This document shows, in pieces, positions 33,534 through 33,570 of a DNA stretch of 33,570 nucleotides; positions within the stretch are counted from its first letter, which is position 1, and every line of letters starts with the position of its first letter. Origin of the DNA: Timonella senegalensis JC301 (GTDB lineage: Bacteria > Actinomycetota > Actinomycetes > Actinomycetales > Cellulomonadaceae); assembly GCF_000312125.1 (NCBI RefSeq), contig NZ_HE978641.1, positions 41,738 through 75,307 on the forward strand. The letters are read 5' to 3'. The notes beneath the pieces are model-generated. The model was not told the origin of the DNA and did not search any database. It was given only the letters and a program-made list of their open reading frames with translations. A program made the translations under genes and the position numbers.

Positions 33534-33546
33534 ATCGTCGAAAATC
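33534..33546 (-). repeat. GATTTTCGACGAT repeat, copy 4 (reverse)
   Basis: ATCGTCGAAAATC on the plus strand, the reverse complement of the 13-mer. One more base (A at 33547) also matches copy 3. No pairing arm is visible inside the window. Confidence 0.75.
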
Positions 33547-33570
33547 AAGAGGGTGGGGTGGTGGTGCAGT

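Overview
The window comes from a high-GC Gram-positive bacterium (Actinomycetota), most likely in or near the Micrococcales. Evidence: a WhiB3/WhiD-type WhiB protein, an F420-type luciferase-like oxidoreductase, an actinobacterial CIRCE-controlled groES, a type I pantothenate kinase, several GTG starts, and a gene order that follows the Mycobacterium tuberculosis guaB-whiB3-groES-tsaD-rimI-tsaB-tsaE-alr-nnr-glmS-glmM-rpsI-rplM-truA-rplQ-rpoA-rpsK-rpsM-rpmJ-infA block. The family placement is inference; no species is claimed. It is a core chromosomal region. I see no phage, insertion sequence, CRISPR array, tRNA or rRNA.

Layout. 1-4.5 kb: guaB (IMP dehydrogenase), a MerR regulator with a degenerate cobalamin-binding-like C-terminus, a 537-bp intergenic region, whiB3, and groES under a CIRCE element. 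4.7-8.5 kb (+): a THUMP-like methyltransferase, a glutamate-cysteine ligase-family enzyme and an unrecognised lipoprotein. 8.6-12.5 kb (-): the tRNA t6A genes tsaD, tsaB and tsaE, with RimI fused in frame to a two-domain sulfurtransferase. 12.6-16.9 kb (-): alr, an SRPBCC-kinase fusion and bifunctional nnr. 17-19.3 kb: an F420-type oxidoreductase facing a VanY-type carboxypeptidase and acpS. 19.4-25.6 kb: glmS, coaA (+), a DedA protein, def and glmM. 25.6-30 kb: rpsI-rplM, trhO, truA and a polyphosphate-glucokinase-like ROK protein (+). 30-33.4 kb (-): rplQ, rpoA, rpsK, rpsM, rpmJ and infA.

Themes. glmS, glmM and alr supply peptidoglycan precursors, and a VanY-type enzyme trims peptidoglycan. 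tsaD/B/E, truA and trhO modify tRNA. The right end is translation and transcription machinery. coaA and acpS supply CoA and load it onto acyl carrier protein.

Most unusual signals. (1) A 13-mer, GATTTTCGACGAT, occurs four times in 33.6 kb. Two copies open large intergenic palindromes, and two further palindromes have the same CGACGAT...ATCGTCG ends around different cores. (2) The rpmJ-rpsM and rpsK-rpoA gaps are full of hairpins and look like structured RNA leaders. (3) RimI and a sulfurtransferase are one reading frame, with a strong internal ribosome site and GTG at the junction. (4) A 14-bp inverted repeat flanks 165 bp in the gap upstream of whiB3. (5) Several start codons lack a Shine-Dalgarno sequence but have a -10-like box 6-7 nt upstream, as expected for leaderless mRNAs.
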